From: Thermotalea metallivorans
GTDB taxonomy: Bacteria; Bacillota; Clostridia; Peptostreptococcales; Thermotaleaceae
DNA length: 32,639 nucleotides
Reading direction: 5' to 3'
Assembly (NCBI RefSeq): GCF_001562415.1
Contig: NZ_LOEE01000016.1
Location: 1-32,639, forward strand
The position numbers and the translations under genes are program-made. Positions 8,853-16,301 of this stretch are shown here, piece after piece. Each line of letters starts with the position of its first letter. Position 1 is the first letter of the stretch. The notes beneath the pieces were generated by a model. That model saw only the letters and a list, made by a program, of their open reading frames with translations. It was not told the DNA's origin and searched no databases.

Positions 8853-9389
8853 CTATCTTCCCGAGCTCATAATCAAAAATGTATATGTAATTATAACCGA
8901 TGGCACAATGATTGCCCCATAGGGAATAGTGGTTGCTTCCTGGATCTGGGGCTGCTCCTTTTCTAGTTTCCCAAGAAGCAATAGCTTTTGAATTAGGTAC
9001 CATATATATTGGCCACTAAATTTTAATGTTTTTATCAGTATCCCTTTTTTGATCAAAATCACCATGGATGTAATTGCCGTAGCAATAGCAATTACGATGG
9101 TTGAAATAATGATAAACTCCGGCCCGCAGTGGGCTCCAACAGCCATCATCAGCTTGACATCCCCTGCCCCTAGATTGACAATCAAGTATTGTACATAGTA
9201 AATTACAAAGGCATAGGCTATACCCATGAGCCCTACCATGATTCCCCCGTCTGACTCTATTCCATTCAGTATAATCCCTGAGATCATTCCATAATAGGTC
9301 AGCCAGTTTGGTATTTTCCTTGATTGAATATCCAAAAATAATGCGATAATGAGTATTATGCCAATATGGATCCATCGTATTGTTTCCAC
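8853..9389 (-). CDS. cpaA: CpaA/TadV-type A24 prepilin peptidase
   Basis: An integral-membrane aspartic protease with about five or six helices. The two family aspartates are visible: LFLDIQSRKIPN in the first helix-loop and the GxGD motif in LGAGDVKLMMAVG. It cleaves leader peptides of the Flp pilin and TadE at the cytoplasmic face. Frames upstream of 9389 are open to an ATG at 9419, but AAAGGAG lies within that stretch. I therefore place the start at the GTG at 9389 or the TTG at 9392 (MVETIRWIHIGI). It follows flp after a strong stem-loop and precedes tadE. The size (about 180 aa) fits the short, methylase-lacking Tad class of this family. Confidence 0.88.
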   Translation of the reverse strand: METIRWIHIGIILIIALFLDIQSRKIPNWLTYYGMISGIILNGIESDGGIMVGLMGIAYAFVIYYVQYLIVNLGAGDVKLMMAVGAHCGPEFIIISTIVIAIATAITSMVILIKKGILIKTLKFSGQYIWYLIQKLLLLGKLEKEQPQIQEATTIPYGAIIVPSVIITYTFLIMSSGR

Positions 9390-9424
9390 CAACACTTCTC
9401 CTTTCCTTCTACACACCATTGGTA

Positions 9425-9460
9425 ATAAAGCATCTGCAAGAGGTATTGCAGATGCTTTAT
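9425..9460 (-). terminator. Strong stem-loop between the Flp pilin gene and the prepilin peptidase gene
   Basis: A 15-bp perfect inverted repeat (9425-9439 paired with 9446-9460, ATAAAGCATCTGCAA on the plus strand) with a six-base loop lies just after the flp stop. On the minus transcript the 3' side runs only into TTTATTACC, a weak U tract. It may be a partial terminator or a 3' mRNA stabiliser that lets pilin mRNA accumulate above the downstream genes. Confidence 0.7.
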
Positions 9461-9481
9461 CAAAAGAACTGGTTAATTTTT

Positions 9482-9667
9482 TTAATATGTTGTTCCACTA
9501 CCACTATCTAGTTCAGAGCCTATCTTATTAAATATTGCTCTAATTTTGGGAAGGAGATACATCATCCCCCCGACGCAGGCGACAGCTGCAATTGCGCCAA
9601 TGATTCCGTATTCTGATAGTCCCTGACCCTCTTCCTCAATAAAAAACAGTTTCAAATTATGAAGCAT
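9482..9667 (-). CDS. flp: Flp/Fap-type major pilin prepilin (61 aa)
   Basis: Starts MLHNLKLFF after AAAGGAGG, one of the best ribosome sites in the operon. The family motif G-x4-E-Y is present as EEEGQGLSEYGIIGA, so cleavage is expected between G15 and Q16. The conserved Tyr-containing hydrophobic helix follows (residues about 20-45), then a short polar tail rich in Ser/Gly/Thr. The mature protein of about 46 residues has the usual Flp length. It is the structural subunit of a Tad pilus, exported by the TadA/TadB/TadC motor encoded upstream and processed by the peptidase encoded downstream. A 15-bp hairpin follows the gene. Confidence 0.93.
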   Translation of the reverse strand: MLHNLKLFFIEEEGQGLSEYGIIGAIAAVACVGGMMYLLPKIRAIFNKIGSELDSGSGTTY

Positions 9668-9669
9668 AA

Positions 9670-10008
9670 TTATTTCTCCTCCTTTAAAATAATTTTTTGA
9701 TTTAATTTGATATTTAATCTTTCTATTGTCCCTTTGGGTAATTCAATGACTGTTTTGCAGCCCTTGATTATTTTCCCTATTCTCCAAGGCTCTATGGTTT
9801 CCATATGAATTACTCTGTGATCGCCATCCAAATACAGGCAATCGATTGGGAAACTCATCCACAGGGTATGAATTCCAGTGCATGGTGTAAGAATTATTCC
9901 TCCTTCCTGGTCTAACTTTGTCCTCCCCATAAGGCCTAACAATCTTTTAATGAAGGTATCTGCAATTTCAATCCTTTGTGCAAATACCTTTTCGCCTATT
10001 CTTAGCAT
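9670..10008 (-). CDS. DUF192-family protein (112 aa)
   Basis: ATG at 10008 preceded by AAAAGGAGG. The family pattern is clear: RLLGLMGRTKL near residues 23-33, GGIILTPCTGIHTLWMSFPI (36-55) with the Cys/His pair, then LDGDHRVIHMETIEPW and VIELPKGTIERL. Members are small beta-rich proteins of unknown biochemical role. They are usually secreted or free-standing, and this one lacks a signal peptide. It sits between tadC and flp with two bases before the pilin ribosome site region, so it is almost certainly co-made with the pilus. Its contribution to pilus biogenesis is unknown. Confidence 0.85.
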   Translation of the reverse strand: MLRIGEKVFAQRIEIADTFIKRLLGLMGRTKLDQEGGIILTPCTGIHTLWMSFPIDCLYLDGDHRVIHMETIEPWRIGKIIKGCKTVIELPKGTIERLNIKLNQKIILKEEK

Positions 10009-10024
10009 TACTTTTTTCCTCCTT

Positions 10025-10900
10025 TTAGAAGGCCAATACCTTTCCTAGCTGCATAAGCGCCGGCCCTACAATTAAAAACATCATCGGCAACACAATGAAT
10101 ATGATTATGGGGGCTAATAGCTTTGTGTTAGCTTTTTGAGCCATCTCGATAGCCTTATTTTCAATTCTTGCACTAATGCTTTCTGCTTGCTCGGCTAAGA
10201 CCTTACTAATGGGCTGCCCCGATTCTTCAGCCTGTATAATCGCCTCCACCAGCAGAACTGAGTCCGGCGCTAAACTTAATCTTTTGGCAATATTGCCCAA
10301 GGCAACCTTCTTTGTCTGCCCTCCTGCCACTTCTCCTAAAGCCTGTTCAAATTCATCTACCAGAACCCCCGTTGAATACCGGCATATCTTCTTCATGGAC
10401 TGATCCGGTGTTAATCCTGCACTAATGGCTGTAGATAACAGGCCCATATATTCCAGCGTCTCGCTATTGGCTTTTCTATTTCTTACCTTTGCTTTCCTGA
10501 TAATGATCATCTCAGGAATTTTATAGCTCAATAAGCCAAAAATTAGGCCAAAAAATAAGCCTGCCATATAATCCGGTATCAGTACAATAAAAAAAAGCCC
10601 TCCTAAAGCTATGCCCAATGCCATAGAAATTCCCAGGACCTCTTCTGCACTTATTCTATGGATGTTTGCCTTTAAAAGCCATTCATTGATTTTTTCTGAT
10701 TTTCCCTTTCCTCCAAAATACCTATGCACCAATTTTAAATACTTGTTTTTTAAGGTATTTTTTTGTCTTATGTTCACATGATCATCCTCCAGGAAGCTTC
10801 TGATCTGGGCTTTCCTGTTTGTAACATAAACGTATACACCTATACTAAAGAAAATTACTGCTAAAAATATGCATATTTGTATTGCATACTTGTATTGCAT
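10025..10900 (-). CDS. tadC: TadC-like pilus platform protein (291 aa)
   Basis: GSPII_F/T2SSF-domain inner-membrane protein. Residues 1-27 are a transmembrane helix. A cytoplasmic segment holds two helices around 85-125, and the conserved F-domain follows (ADSVLLVEAIIQAEESGQPISKVLAEQAESISARI, cited only in part: AIIQAEESGQPISKVL). It closes with a C-terminal hydrophobic pair (LLAPIIIFIVLPMMFLIVGP). It starts one base after the tadB stop with AGGGGGTG as ribosome site. TadB and TadC form the membrane platform on which the TadA motor pushes Flp subunits out. It is assigned TadC by order, since it is the second of two F-domain genes. Confidence 0.9.
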   Translation of the reverse strand: MQYKYAIQICIFLAVIFFSIGVYVYVTNRKAQIRSFLEDDHVNIRQKNTLKNKYLKLVHRYFGGKGKSEKINEWLLKANIHRISAEEVLGISMALGIALGGLFFIVLIPDYMAGLFFGLIFGLLSYKIPEMIIIRKAKVRNRKANSETLEYMGLLSTAISAGLTPDQSMKKICRYSTGVLVDEFEQALGEVAGGQTKKVALGNIAKRLSLAPDSVLLVEAIIQAEESGQPISKVLAEQAESISARIENKAIEMAQKANTKLLAPIIIFIVLPMMFLIVGPALMQLGKVLAF

Positions 10901-10901
10901 C

Positions 10902-11822
10902 CTAGGACACCCCCTTCGTAAAGGAAATCGTCATTTGCTTTACTAAATAAATTCCAAAAATAATGCAGCCTACAGATGCAATATACATTACTTTCCATAC
11001 GGGATCATTCGCCACAGGTTCGTAAAACTCAGGAGAGTAAATTCGAATAAAACCTACCACTGCAAAGGGGATAGATCCTACGACTCTGGTTGTTAGCCTT
11101 CCCTGGGCCGTATATGCCTTGATGTTTTCTTGCCTTTTTATCTTGCTATCAATATCTGCAGCAATTTTTTCATAGATTAAGCTTAAATTCCCCCCAACGG
11201 ACATATTGATTTCTGTGGCCATCACAAAGGATTTATATTCCTCTAAAGGAATCCGATTGGCTCCTTCATTGATGGCCCTTTCTATGGTTTGACCACCTTT
11301 TATATCCTTCACAATAGCCAATAGCTCCGTTTTTAAGGGATCCCCAATCTTTTGGGCTGCCTTTTCCACTGCCTTGGGATAGGGTGCTCCTGCCCCTAAA
11401 TAGCTCGCTGCATATCGGAGAAAATCTCTGAAATCTGTCAGCATCAGCATTCCTCTTTTCTTAATTCTTCCCTGCAGATAACTCCATACCAGGTATGGCC
11501 CGAAAAATGCTGTAATCACTCCCAGGGTTTCATCTAAATAAAAATTCCCTATGGCATATGTAATGCTCATAACAATACCGTTTGTAGCCAAAAATACGGG
11601 GATATTTTTCCCCAAACCTGCTTTTGCCAAATGGATTTCTACTTTATCAGCCAAGGGTATTTTTATCTTTACTTTTTTCCGTTGACTCCTCTCCTTTGCT
11701 CCTTGTATTTCCAATTCTATTAATTCTCTTAATCGAGATAATCTTTCCCTATTTTTTAGACGACCTCCTATGATCAAGGAAGCCAGGGAAAGAAATACCA
11801 ATATGCCTCCCGCTTCTATCAT
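10902..11822 (-). CDS. tadB: TadB-like pilus platform protein (306 aa)
   Basis: The ATG at 11822 overlaps the tadA stop by four bases (ATGA) and has AAAGGAG eight bases upstream; a longer frame from 11843 is less likely. Features are an N-terminal transmembrane helix (GGILVFLSLASLIIGG), a basic cytoplasmic linker, two central helices, an F-domain segment (FVMATEINMSVGGNLSLIYE), and C-terminal helices (VMYIASVGCIIFGIYLV). It forms the inner-membrane platform together with TadC. The stop-start overlap implies translational coupling with the motor ATPase. Confidence 0.9.
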   Translation of the reverse strand: MIEAGGILVFLSLASLIIGGRLKNRERLSRLRELIELEIQGAKERSQRKKVKIKIPLADKVEIHLAKAGLGKNIPVFLATNGIVMSITYAIGNFYLDETLGVITAFFGPYLVWSYLQGRIKKRGMLMLTDFRDFLRYAASYLGAGAPYPKAVEKAAQKIGDPLKTELLAIVKDIKGGQTIERAINEGANRIPLEEYKSFVMATEINMSVGGNLSLIYEKIAADIDSKIKRQENIKAYTAQGRLTTRVVGSIPFAVVGFIRIYSPEFYEPVANDPVWKVMYIASVGCIIFGIYLVKQMTISFTKGVS

Positions 11823-13144
11823 TTCATCATCTCCTTTAGCCATTTCGGCATGGGTATTCCCTTTCGTTGGATTTTTTCAATGACCTTGGGAACATGTCCA
11901 GTGGCTTTGTACATCTTTTTGTTTTCATCATAAACCAATATATCTGCCACTTTTATTTCCCCATTTTCATACCCCAGTACCTCGGTGATACTAACCAGCT
12001 TTCTACTCCCATCCTTAAATCTTTGATATTGAATAATAATATCTAGGGCTGCAGCAATTTGCTGTCTTATGGCAGATATGGGCATATCAAATCCCATCAA
12101 GACCATTGTTTCTAATCTTAACAGCATATCCTTCGGTGAATTGGCATGACCTGTAGACAAGGATCCTTCATGTCCAGTATTCATAGCTTGGAGCATATCA
12201 AGGGTTTCCCCTGCCCTACATTCGCCTACTACGATTCTGGTTGGCCGCATTCTTAAAGCGTTTCTTACCAGCTCCCGGATCGTAACCTCTCCCTTGCCCT
12301 CCATATTGGCCGGCCTTGCCTCCAAGGACACCACATGAGGCTGCTCTAATTTCAATTCTGCGGAATCTTCTATAGTAATAATGCGTTCATCATCAGGAAT
12401 AAAAGATGATAATGTATTTAATGCCGTAGTTTTCCCGGTACCTGTACCACCGGAAATGAAAATATTTAGTCTTGCCTTGATAAAGGCTTTCAGCAGCTCA
12501 ATTTCCTTCTCCGTAAAGGTCCCTAGGGCTATCTGCTCTTCGATGGATAGCAACTTGCTATGCTTTCGGATGGTTACCGTTGCCCCCTTTAATGCCAAGG
12601 GGGGTATAATGGCATGTACACGGGATCCATCCGGCAACCTGGCATCAACATAGGGAGAGCTTTCATCACATCTTCTGCCTAGGGGTGAAACAATTTTTTC
12701 AATGAGATCCCGTATGCTTTGTTCATCAGGAAAGTACACGTCAGCCTGCTCTAGCCTTCCATGCTTTTCATACCATACATTGCCCTTTCCGGAGCCATTG
12801 ATCATAATTTCCGTTACCTCCGGATCCTTCCTTAATGCTTCAATCGGTCCGTATCCTAACACCTCTTCGATTATCTCGCCAGCTTTTTTGTGAATTTTCT
12901 CCCGCAAAATAATAGGATATTGTTTGCATTCCTCCTGGATTGTTTCCATCACTACATCGGTAATTTTTTGCTTTACAATGGGATCATGCTTTTTAGATAG
13001 AGTCTCGGAATCCATTTGTAAAACCGTCATTTTGATTTTATCCCTTAGCTTCTGCAAATCTATTTGCCCTACAGTGGTTTCAGAAACCACGGTCCTCCCT
13101 GATCGTACCAATCGTTCCTTCATCAAATTTGTACGTCCGCTCAA
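11819..13144 (-). CDS. tadA: TadA/CpaF-family secretion ATPase
   Basis: I place the start at the TTG at 13144, seven bases after GGAGGG (an in-frame TTG at 13159 is too close to that site). The N-terminal three-helix region is followed by the GPIEALRKDPEVTEIMINGSG segment (cited in part: DPEVTEIMINGSG), SSPYVDARLPDGSRVHAIIPP, the P-loop SGGTGTGKTT at about 231-240, the Asp box (IITIEDSAELKL), Walker B IVVGECRAGE, and the His box STGHANSP. This is the complete VirB11/GspE/CpaF set. The hexameric ATPase powers Flp pilus extension, and in some Tad systems also retraction. It could in principle also serve the VirB-type machine, because no separate VirB11 is present; that is inference. Confidence 0.95.
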   Translation of the reverse strand: MSGRTNLMKERLVRSGRTVVSETTVGQIDLQKLRDKIKMTVLQMDSETLSKKHDPIVKQKITDVVMETIQEECKQYPIILREKIHKKAGEIIEEVLGYGPIEALRKDPEVTEIMINGSGKGNVWYEKHGRLEQADVYFPDEQSIRDLIEKIVSPLGRRCDESSPYVDARLPDGSRVHAIIPPLALKGATVTIRKHSKLLSIEEQIALGTFTEKEIELLKAFIKARLNIFISGGTGTGKTTALNTLSSFIPDDERIITIEDSAELKLEQPHVVSLEARPANMEGKGEVTIRELVRNALRMRPTRIVVGECRAGETLDMLQAMNTGHEGSLSTGHANSPKDMLLRLETMVLMGFDMPISAIRQQIAAALDIIIQYQRFKDGSRKLVSITEVLGYENGEIKVADILVYDENKKMYKATGHVPKVIEKIQRKGIPMPKWLKEMMK

Positions 13145-13177
13145 TTCATATCCCTCCAATTATTCTCCATGAGATTG

Positions 13178-14512
13178 TTATCTCTTGAACCATCCAAATA
13201 TATTTGCTGACGTCCTAGTAACGGACCCTGTAGGTAAGATATCCTCGAATAGTTTCTGCATACCTCCATTAAATTGTTTAGTCCTTCTTCCCAGTATAGG
13301 AATTTCCCCCCGGTTGCTTTCTATCAAAATTCCATCATCATTGGGTATTACTGTAGCTATTTGCAAAGGTATAAAGTCAGTTATCTCACTCATTCTTAAA
13401 GGAGCTCTTTTTGGCATTCTATTGATAATGAGCTTGGTTTTGACAAGATCAATATTCAAATCTTGAAAACACCTTACAGCCTTATGTACATCCTTTAGAT
13501 CCACAAGATCGGGAGTTGCTACCATGTATATCTTGGTTGCCATGTCACAGGCAATAATGGTGCTGTCCCGAAGGATTGGACCCACATCCACCACCACCAA
13601 ATCAAAACGCCTTCCCAATACGTTTAAGACCTTTTGTGTCACGATGTCCGTAACAGCCCCTTCGTCTGCTGGGTTCGACGGCGCTGGCAGTATCTTAATT
13701 CCACTGGGATGATCAACCAGATAATTTTGCAGATCATCCAACTGCTTATTTTCAATCCAATCCAGGATAGTGGCAGAAGGCTTAATTCGCAATTTTGTAC
13801 TTATATTACCAAAATCCACGTCAAGATCCACTAAGGCCACATTCATTCTTGGATTTTGATTTTGGGCATAGTGGGCAGCAATGCTAGTAGCAATCGTTGT
13901 TTTCCCTACACCTCCCTTGGGGCTATACACCACAATGATTTGATGTCCGTTAGGCAAACTTGTGAAGCTTACAGGCATTGTTCTGGAATGGTCACTGGAT
14001 ACCTTGTTCATCTTGATGGTTTGTCTCTTCCCCTGTGGTTTTTCCGGATATGGCTGAGGCTGCCTCATTTCAGGCCTTTCCGGTCTGGTATTTTCCTCAT
14101 AAATGCTTATAGTCGGATTTTCTCTTCTTACAGATCTTAACGATTCTCTTCTAGAGCTTATTGTTCTAGCCTGGGGCTTAGCATTTTTCATTGCCAAGGC
14201 TATTTCTTTTATTTCATTTTCTAAATTCTCAATTGTTATCAACCCTCTTCCACCTAGAATCAATACCTCCTTCAAAAGTTCTACGTCGCTGCTTTGCACA
14301 ACCACATAGACTTGTTTCCCCTCTTCAGAAAGCCTTTTTAGGATTTTCTCTGTTTCCTCGCAAAGCTCTAATAAAACATAATCAGCATCAATCACTGCAT
14401 CTTCTAACGCTTCAAGCTCCCATATGTCTACATCACAGCCGATATACGTATCCACATTTTCTTTGAGCAATTGTCCCAATTCCTCGTTACTGGTTGCTAT
14501 TAGCATTTTCAT
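13178..14512 (-). CDS. cpaE: TadZ/CpaE-family ParA-like ATPase (444 aa)
   Basis: ATG at 14512 overlaps the end of cpaB by 26 bases. Residues 1-110 form an atypical receiver-like domain (MLIATSNEELGQLL; ILGGRGLITIENLE). A charged proline-rich linker (about 112-180) follows, then a MinD/ParA-type ATPase with an intact deviant Walker A motif SPKGGVGKTT (about 197-206), DLDVDFGN (Walker A') and DLVVVDVGP (Walker B). TadZ/CpaE proteins locate the Tad machine in the cell, often at a pole. This one keeps all catalytic signatures, unlike the paralogue at 16273-17940. Confidence 0.92.
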   Translation of the reverse strand: MKMLIATSNEELGQLLKENVDTYIGCDVDIWELEALEDAVIDADYVLLELCEETEKILKRLSEEGKQVYVVVQSSDVELLKEVLILGGRGLITIENLENEIKEIALAMKNAKPQARTISSRRESLRSVRRENPTISIYEENTRPERPEMRQPQPYPEKPQGKRQTIKMNKVSSDHSRTMPVSFTSLPNGHQIIVVYSPKGGVGKTTIATSIAAHYAQNQNPRMNVALVDLDVDFGNISTKLRIKPSATILDWIENKQLDDLQNYLVDHPSGIKILPAPSNPADEGAVTDIVTQKVLNVLGRRFDLVVVDVGPILRDSTIIACDMATKIYMVATPDLVDLKDVHKAVRCFQDLNIDLVKTKLIINRMPKRAPLRMSEITDFIPLQIATVIPNDDGILIESNRGEIPILGRRTKQFNGGMQKLFEDILPTGSVTRTSANIFGWFKR

Positions 14513-15257
14513 TGCTATTACCCCCCTGTATTAGACTTGGATTTGCTAAATATTGAAAAATAAAGCTTTCTGTCGTAGTGGGTTTTGTATCGCTTGCTTT
14601 TAGGTCATATTCAAAGGGATATACGGCAAAGCTTATCTTCCCGTTTAGCAATGCAAACTGTACATCCTGTGCCTGTTTTGGTGTAAGATTAACGATATAT
14701 CCAGCAGGCTGTTCCTTGCTACCTATTTTCCCGATGATTTCAACTCCCGCGGCCAATATTTTTGATACAGGCTCCTTATTTGATTTCATGGGGCCAGCCG
14801 GCAGGTTTAATGCTCCAATTACATCTACCTTATCCCCGATTTCTAAAGCCCCACCGAGTCCTGAGACCATATCTACCGGTATAGGAAATCCCCTTAAGGA
14901 TCCGTCCTTCTTTTCAGAGACCTTTGCCGATAAAATACTCTTTGCCCCTTCTACTACCAGGTGCTTTGTACTGATTTTTTCTCCTGCCGGTATAAGGGTT
15001 CGAGTAGCTTTCCCTATAACTCCGTTGATATTTTTATACGTTCCCTTTTTTATTTCGCTGCGCGGTGCCATGGCCACCGTAACATCCTCGGCCTGTATCA
15101 CATGAAATGCCGGTATATCTCCCTTTGATGGATTCGCCACAACCACAGGTACAAGCTGATTATATGTTATGGCTGCCTTCGTAAATAGAAAAGCAGCTCC
15201 AACAGCTGCAATAATTGATAACATAAAGAATATACTGCCACTATTTTTTCCTTTCAT
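14487..15257 (-). CDS. cpaB: CpaB/RcpC-like pilus assembly protein with SAF domain (256 aa)
   Basis: The ATG at 15257 (MKGKNSG) lies just after AAGGAGGAAAAAC, so an upstream TTG in frame is rejected. Features are an N-terminal transmembrane helix (FFMLSIIAAVGAAFLFTKAA), then a SAF domain (FHVIQAEDVTVAMAPRSEIK, LIPAGEKISTKHLV), then the RcpC-type extracellular domain (VSGLGGALEIGDKVDVIGA). It is an extracytoplasmic assembly factor of Flp pili. In diderms it works with the CpaC secretin, but no secretin gene is present here, as expected in a monoderm. Confidence 0.92.
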   Translation of the reverse strand: MKGKNSGSIFFMLSIIAAVGAAFLFTKAAITYNQLVPVVVANPSKGDIPAFHVIQAEDVTVAMAPRSEIKKGTYKNINGVIGKATRTLIPAGEKISTKHLVVEGAKSILSAKVSEKKDGSLRGFPIPVDMVSGLGGALEIGDKVDVIGALNLPAGPMKSNKEPVSKILAAGVEIIGKIGSKEQPAGYIVNLTPKQAQDVQFALLNGKISFAVYPFEYDLKASDTKPTTTESFIFQYLANPSLIQGGNSNENANSNQ

Positions 15258-15314
15258 GTTTTTCCTCCTTGTCAAATCATTGTTTCCCTTGAAATATCAT
15301 ATATGCTCATGTTT

Positions 15315-15542
15315 TTAATGGGTACTTTTTCTTCTCTTTTTAAAAAATTTGCACGAAAAATGTTTAACATATATTTTAAAATTGCTTTCATTCATTTTCT
15401 GTATAGAAACGATGTGCCCAACTCCTGATTGATAATCTATACAATCATTTGCCCAGAGATTGATATCTTTTTCACACTCGTATTCACTTCCTCTACCATA
15501 CTCATCCTCAATAATAACGCTAGCACCTTTTGGTATAAACAC
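15315..15542 (-). CDS. Small protein of unknown function within the Tad operon (75 aa)
   Basis: GTG start six bases after GGGGG. The sequence is mostly beta-prone with an acidic N-terminal half (IIEDEYGRGSEYECEKDINL) and a very basic tail (CKFFKKRRKSTH). It has no signal peptide or membrane helix. It lies between a scarred intergenic stretch with a transposon-end-like hairpin and cpaB, so it may be either a resident small gene or cargo of the old insertion. No family was recognised. Confidence 0.6.
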   Translation of the reverse strand: MFIPKGASVIIEDEYGRGSEYECEKDINLWANDCIDYQSGVGHIVSIQKMNESNFKIYVKHFSCKFFKKRRKSTH

Positions 15543-15605
15543 GTTTATCCCCCTTCTTTTTTTCTAATATAATCATTCTACATAATATCCTTGCAATGCG
15601 TAACA

Positions 15606-15728
15606 TCATTTCATAAACACTAACCAATGTGTTTTGCTTCGCCTATTTCCGAATAATGGTTTTTGTCCTATGGCTTCTAATACTTCTCTTAATTTAACTT
15701 GTTCTTCGTTCCATTTGAAAAAATGCAC
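15606..15728 (-). pseudogene. Orphan coding fragment (about 40 codons) beside an IS-end-like hairpin
   Basis: A minus-strand frame reading VHFFKWNEEQVKLREVLEAI, then GQKPLFGNRRSKTHWLVFMK and stop, has protein-like composition but no ribosome site or proper start (GTG at 15728). A stop lies four codons upstream of that GTG. It looks like the C-terminal remnant of a larger gene. It occupies part of the 285-base stretch without a gene (15543-15827) that interrupts the otherwise tightly packed Tad operon. Confidence 0.4.
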
Positions 15729-15745
15729 TACCGACTACCACCAAA

Positions 15746-15778
15746 GAATCCCATGCCTTTAGGCGTGCGGAGTGTCAA
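15746..15778 (+). mobile_element. Probable relic of an IS200/IS605-family element right end
   Basis: A hairpin (TCCCATGCC, loop TTTA, GGCGTGCGG at 15749-15770) followed by AGTGTCAA matches the general form of IS200/IS605 right ends: a short imperfect stem with a TTTA-type loop, then GGAG.GTCAA. No tnpA or tnpB is left. The element end marks the gap between the tadG-like and 75-aa genes. The assignment rests on recalled end structure, not on a database match. Confidence 0.45.
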
Positions 15779-15827
15779 AACTTCACTGCTTGTATTGTCT
15801 AATAAAGTACTTTTTAGATTTGTCACT

Positions 15828-16301
15828 TTATTCCTTGACTTTTGCTACTGCCACCACAGTTTTATAGGCTTCCTTCCCAGTTCCAAATCCTAAAGGGGTT
15901 TTGATTTTCGCTTTAATAGTAACTTTATAATGCTTAGGATCTAAAATTTCTCCCTTCTTTTCTAAGATCGTAACACCTTTTTCTTCCAGCTTATTTGAAG
16001 CAATATTCTGGTTTAAAACATACATTGCTTCAATATTGGCGGTTTCCGGGTCAATTTGTAAATCTATAACATCTGGAATAATCTCTCCAAACTCATTTCT
16101 GGCAAAAGGGGCTATGGTTGCACTGGCTCCTGCTAGAGAAGCAGCATCAGCTGCTGCCTGAATTTGATGTTTTAGTATAAAAGCAGAAGCTGCATCTAGT
16201 CCTAATGCTCCAAAAGCCAGTAATACTGCAATTAAAAAAGGTGCAACGATCAATATATTGCCCCTTTCTTCTTTAAGAAATTGTTTCATAGATTTCATCA
16301 T
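15828..16301 (-). CDS. TadG-like pilus assembly protein (157 aa)
   Basis: Start at ATG 16301 after GGAGATG; an alternative ATG follows at once. The N-terminal FLKEERGNILIVAPFLIAVL helix and the AAADAASLAGASA segment (about residues 50-63) are the signature of the TadG-like/Flp pilus-assembly family, whose N-terminal helix anchors the protein. The remainder is a beta-rich extracytoplasmic domain of about 90 residues. There is no von Willebrand A domain, so this is a short form. It overlaps the 3' end of the upstream TadZ-like gene by 29 bases, so expression is coupled. Confidence 0.85.
   Translation of the reverse strand: MMKSMKQFLKEERGNILIVAPFLIAVLLAFGALGLDAASAFILKHQIQAAADAASLAGASATIAPFARNEFGEIIPDVIDLQIDPETANIEAMYVLNQNIASNKLEEKGVTILEKKGEILDPKHYKVTIKAKIKTPLGFGTGKEAYKTVVAVAKVKE

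Noticed and set aside
14578-15105. Long plus-strand open frame of 175 codons opposite cpaB
   Set aside because: It lies wholly antisense to a well-supported SAF-domain gene, has no ribosome site and no recognisable protein features. The other plus-strand frames in the window (for example 4315-4731, 8553-8966 and 27596-27994) are shadows for the same reason.
15579-15827. Riboswitch in the 285-base gap of the Tad operon
   Set aside because: The only stable structure is the single short IS-end-like hairpin. No multi-helix conserved aptamer core could be drawn.
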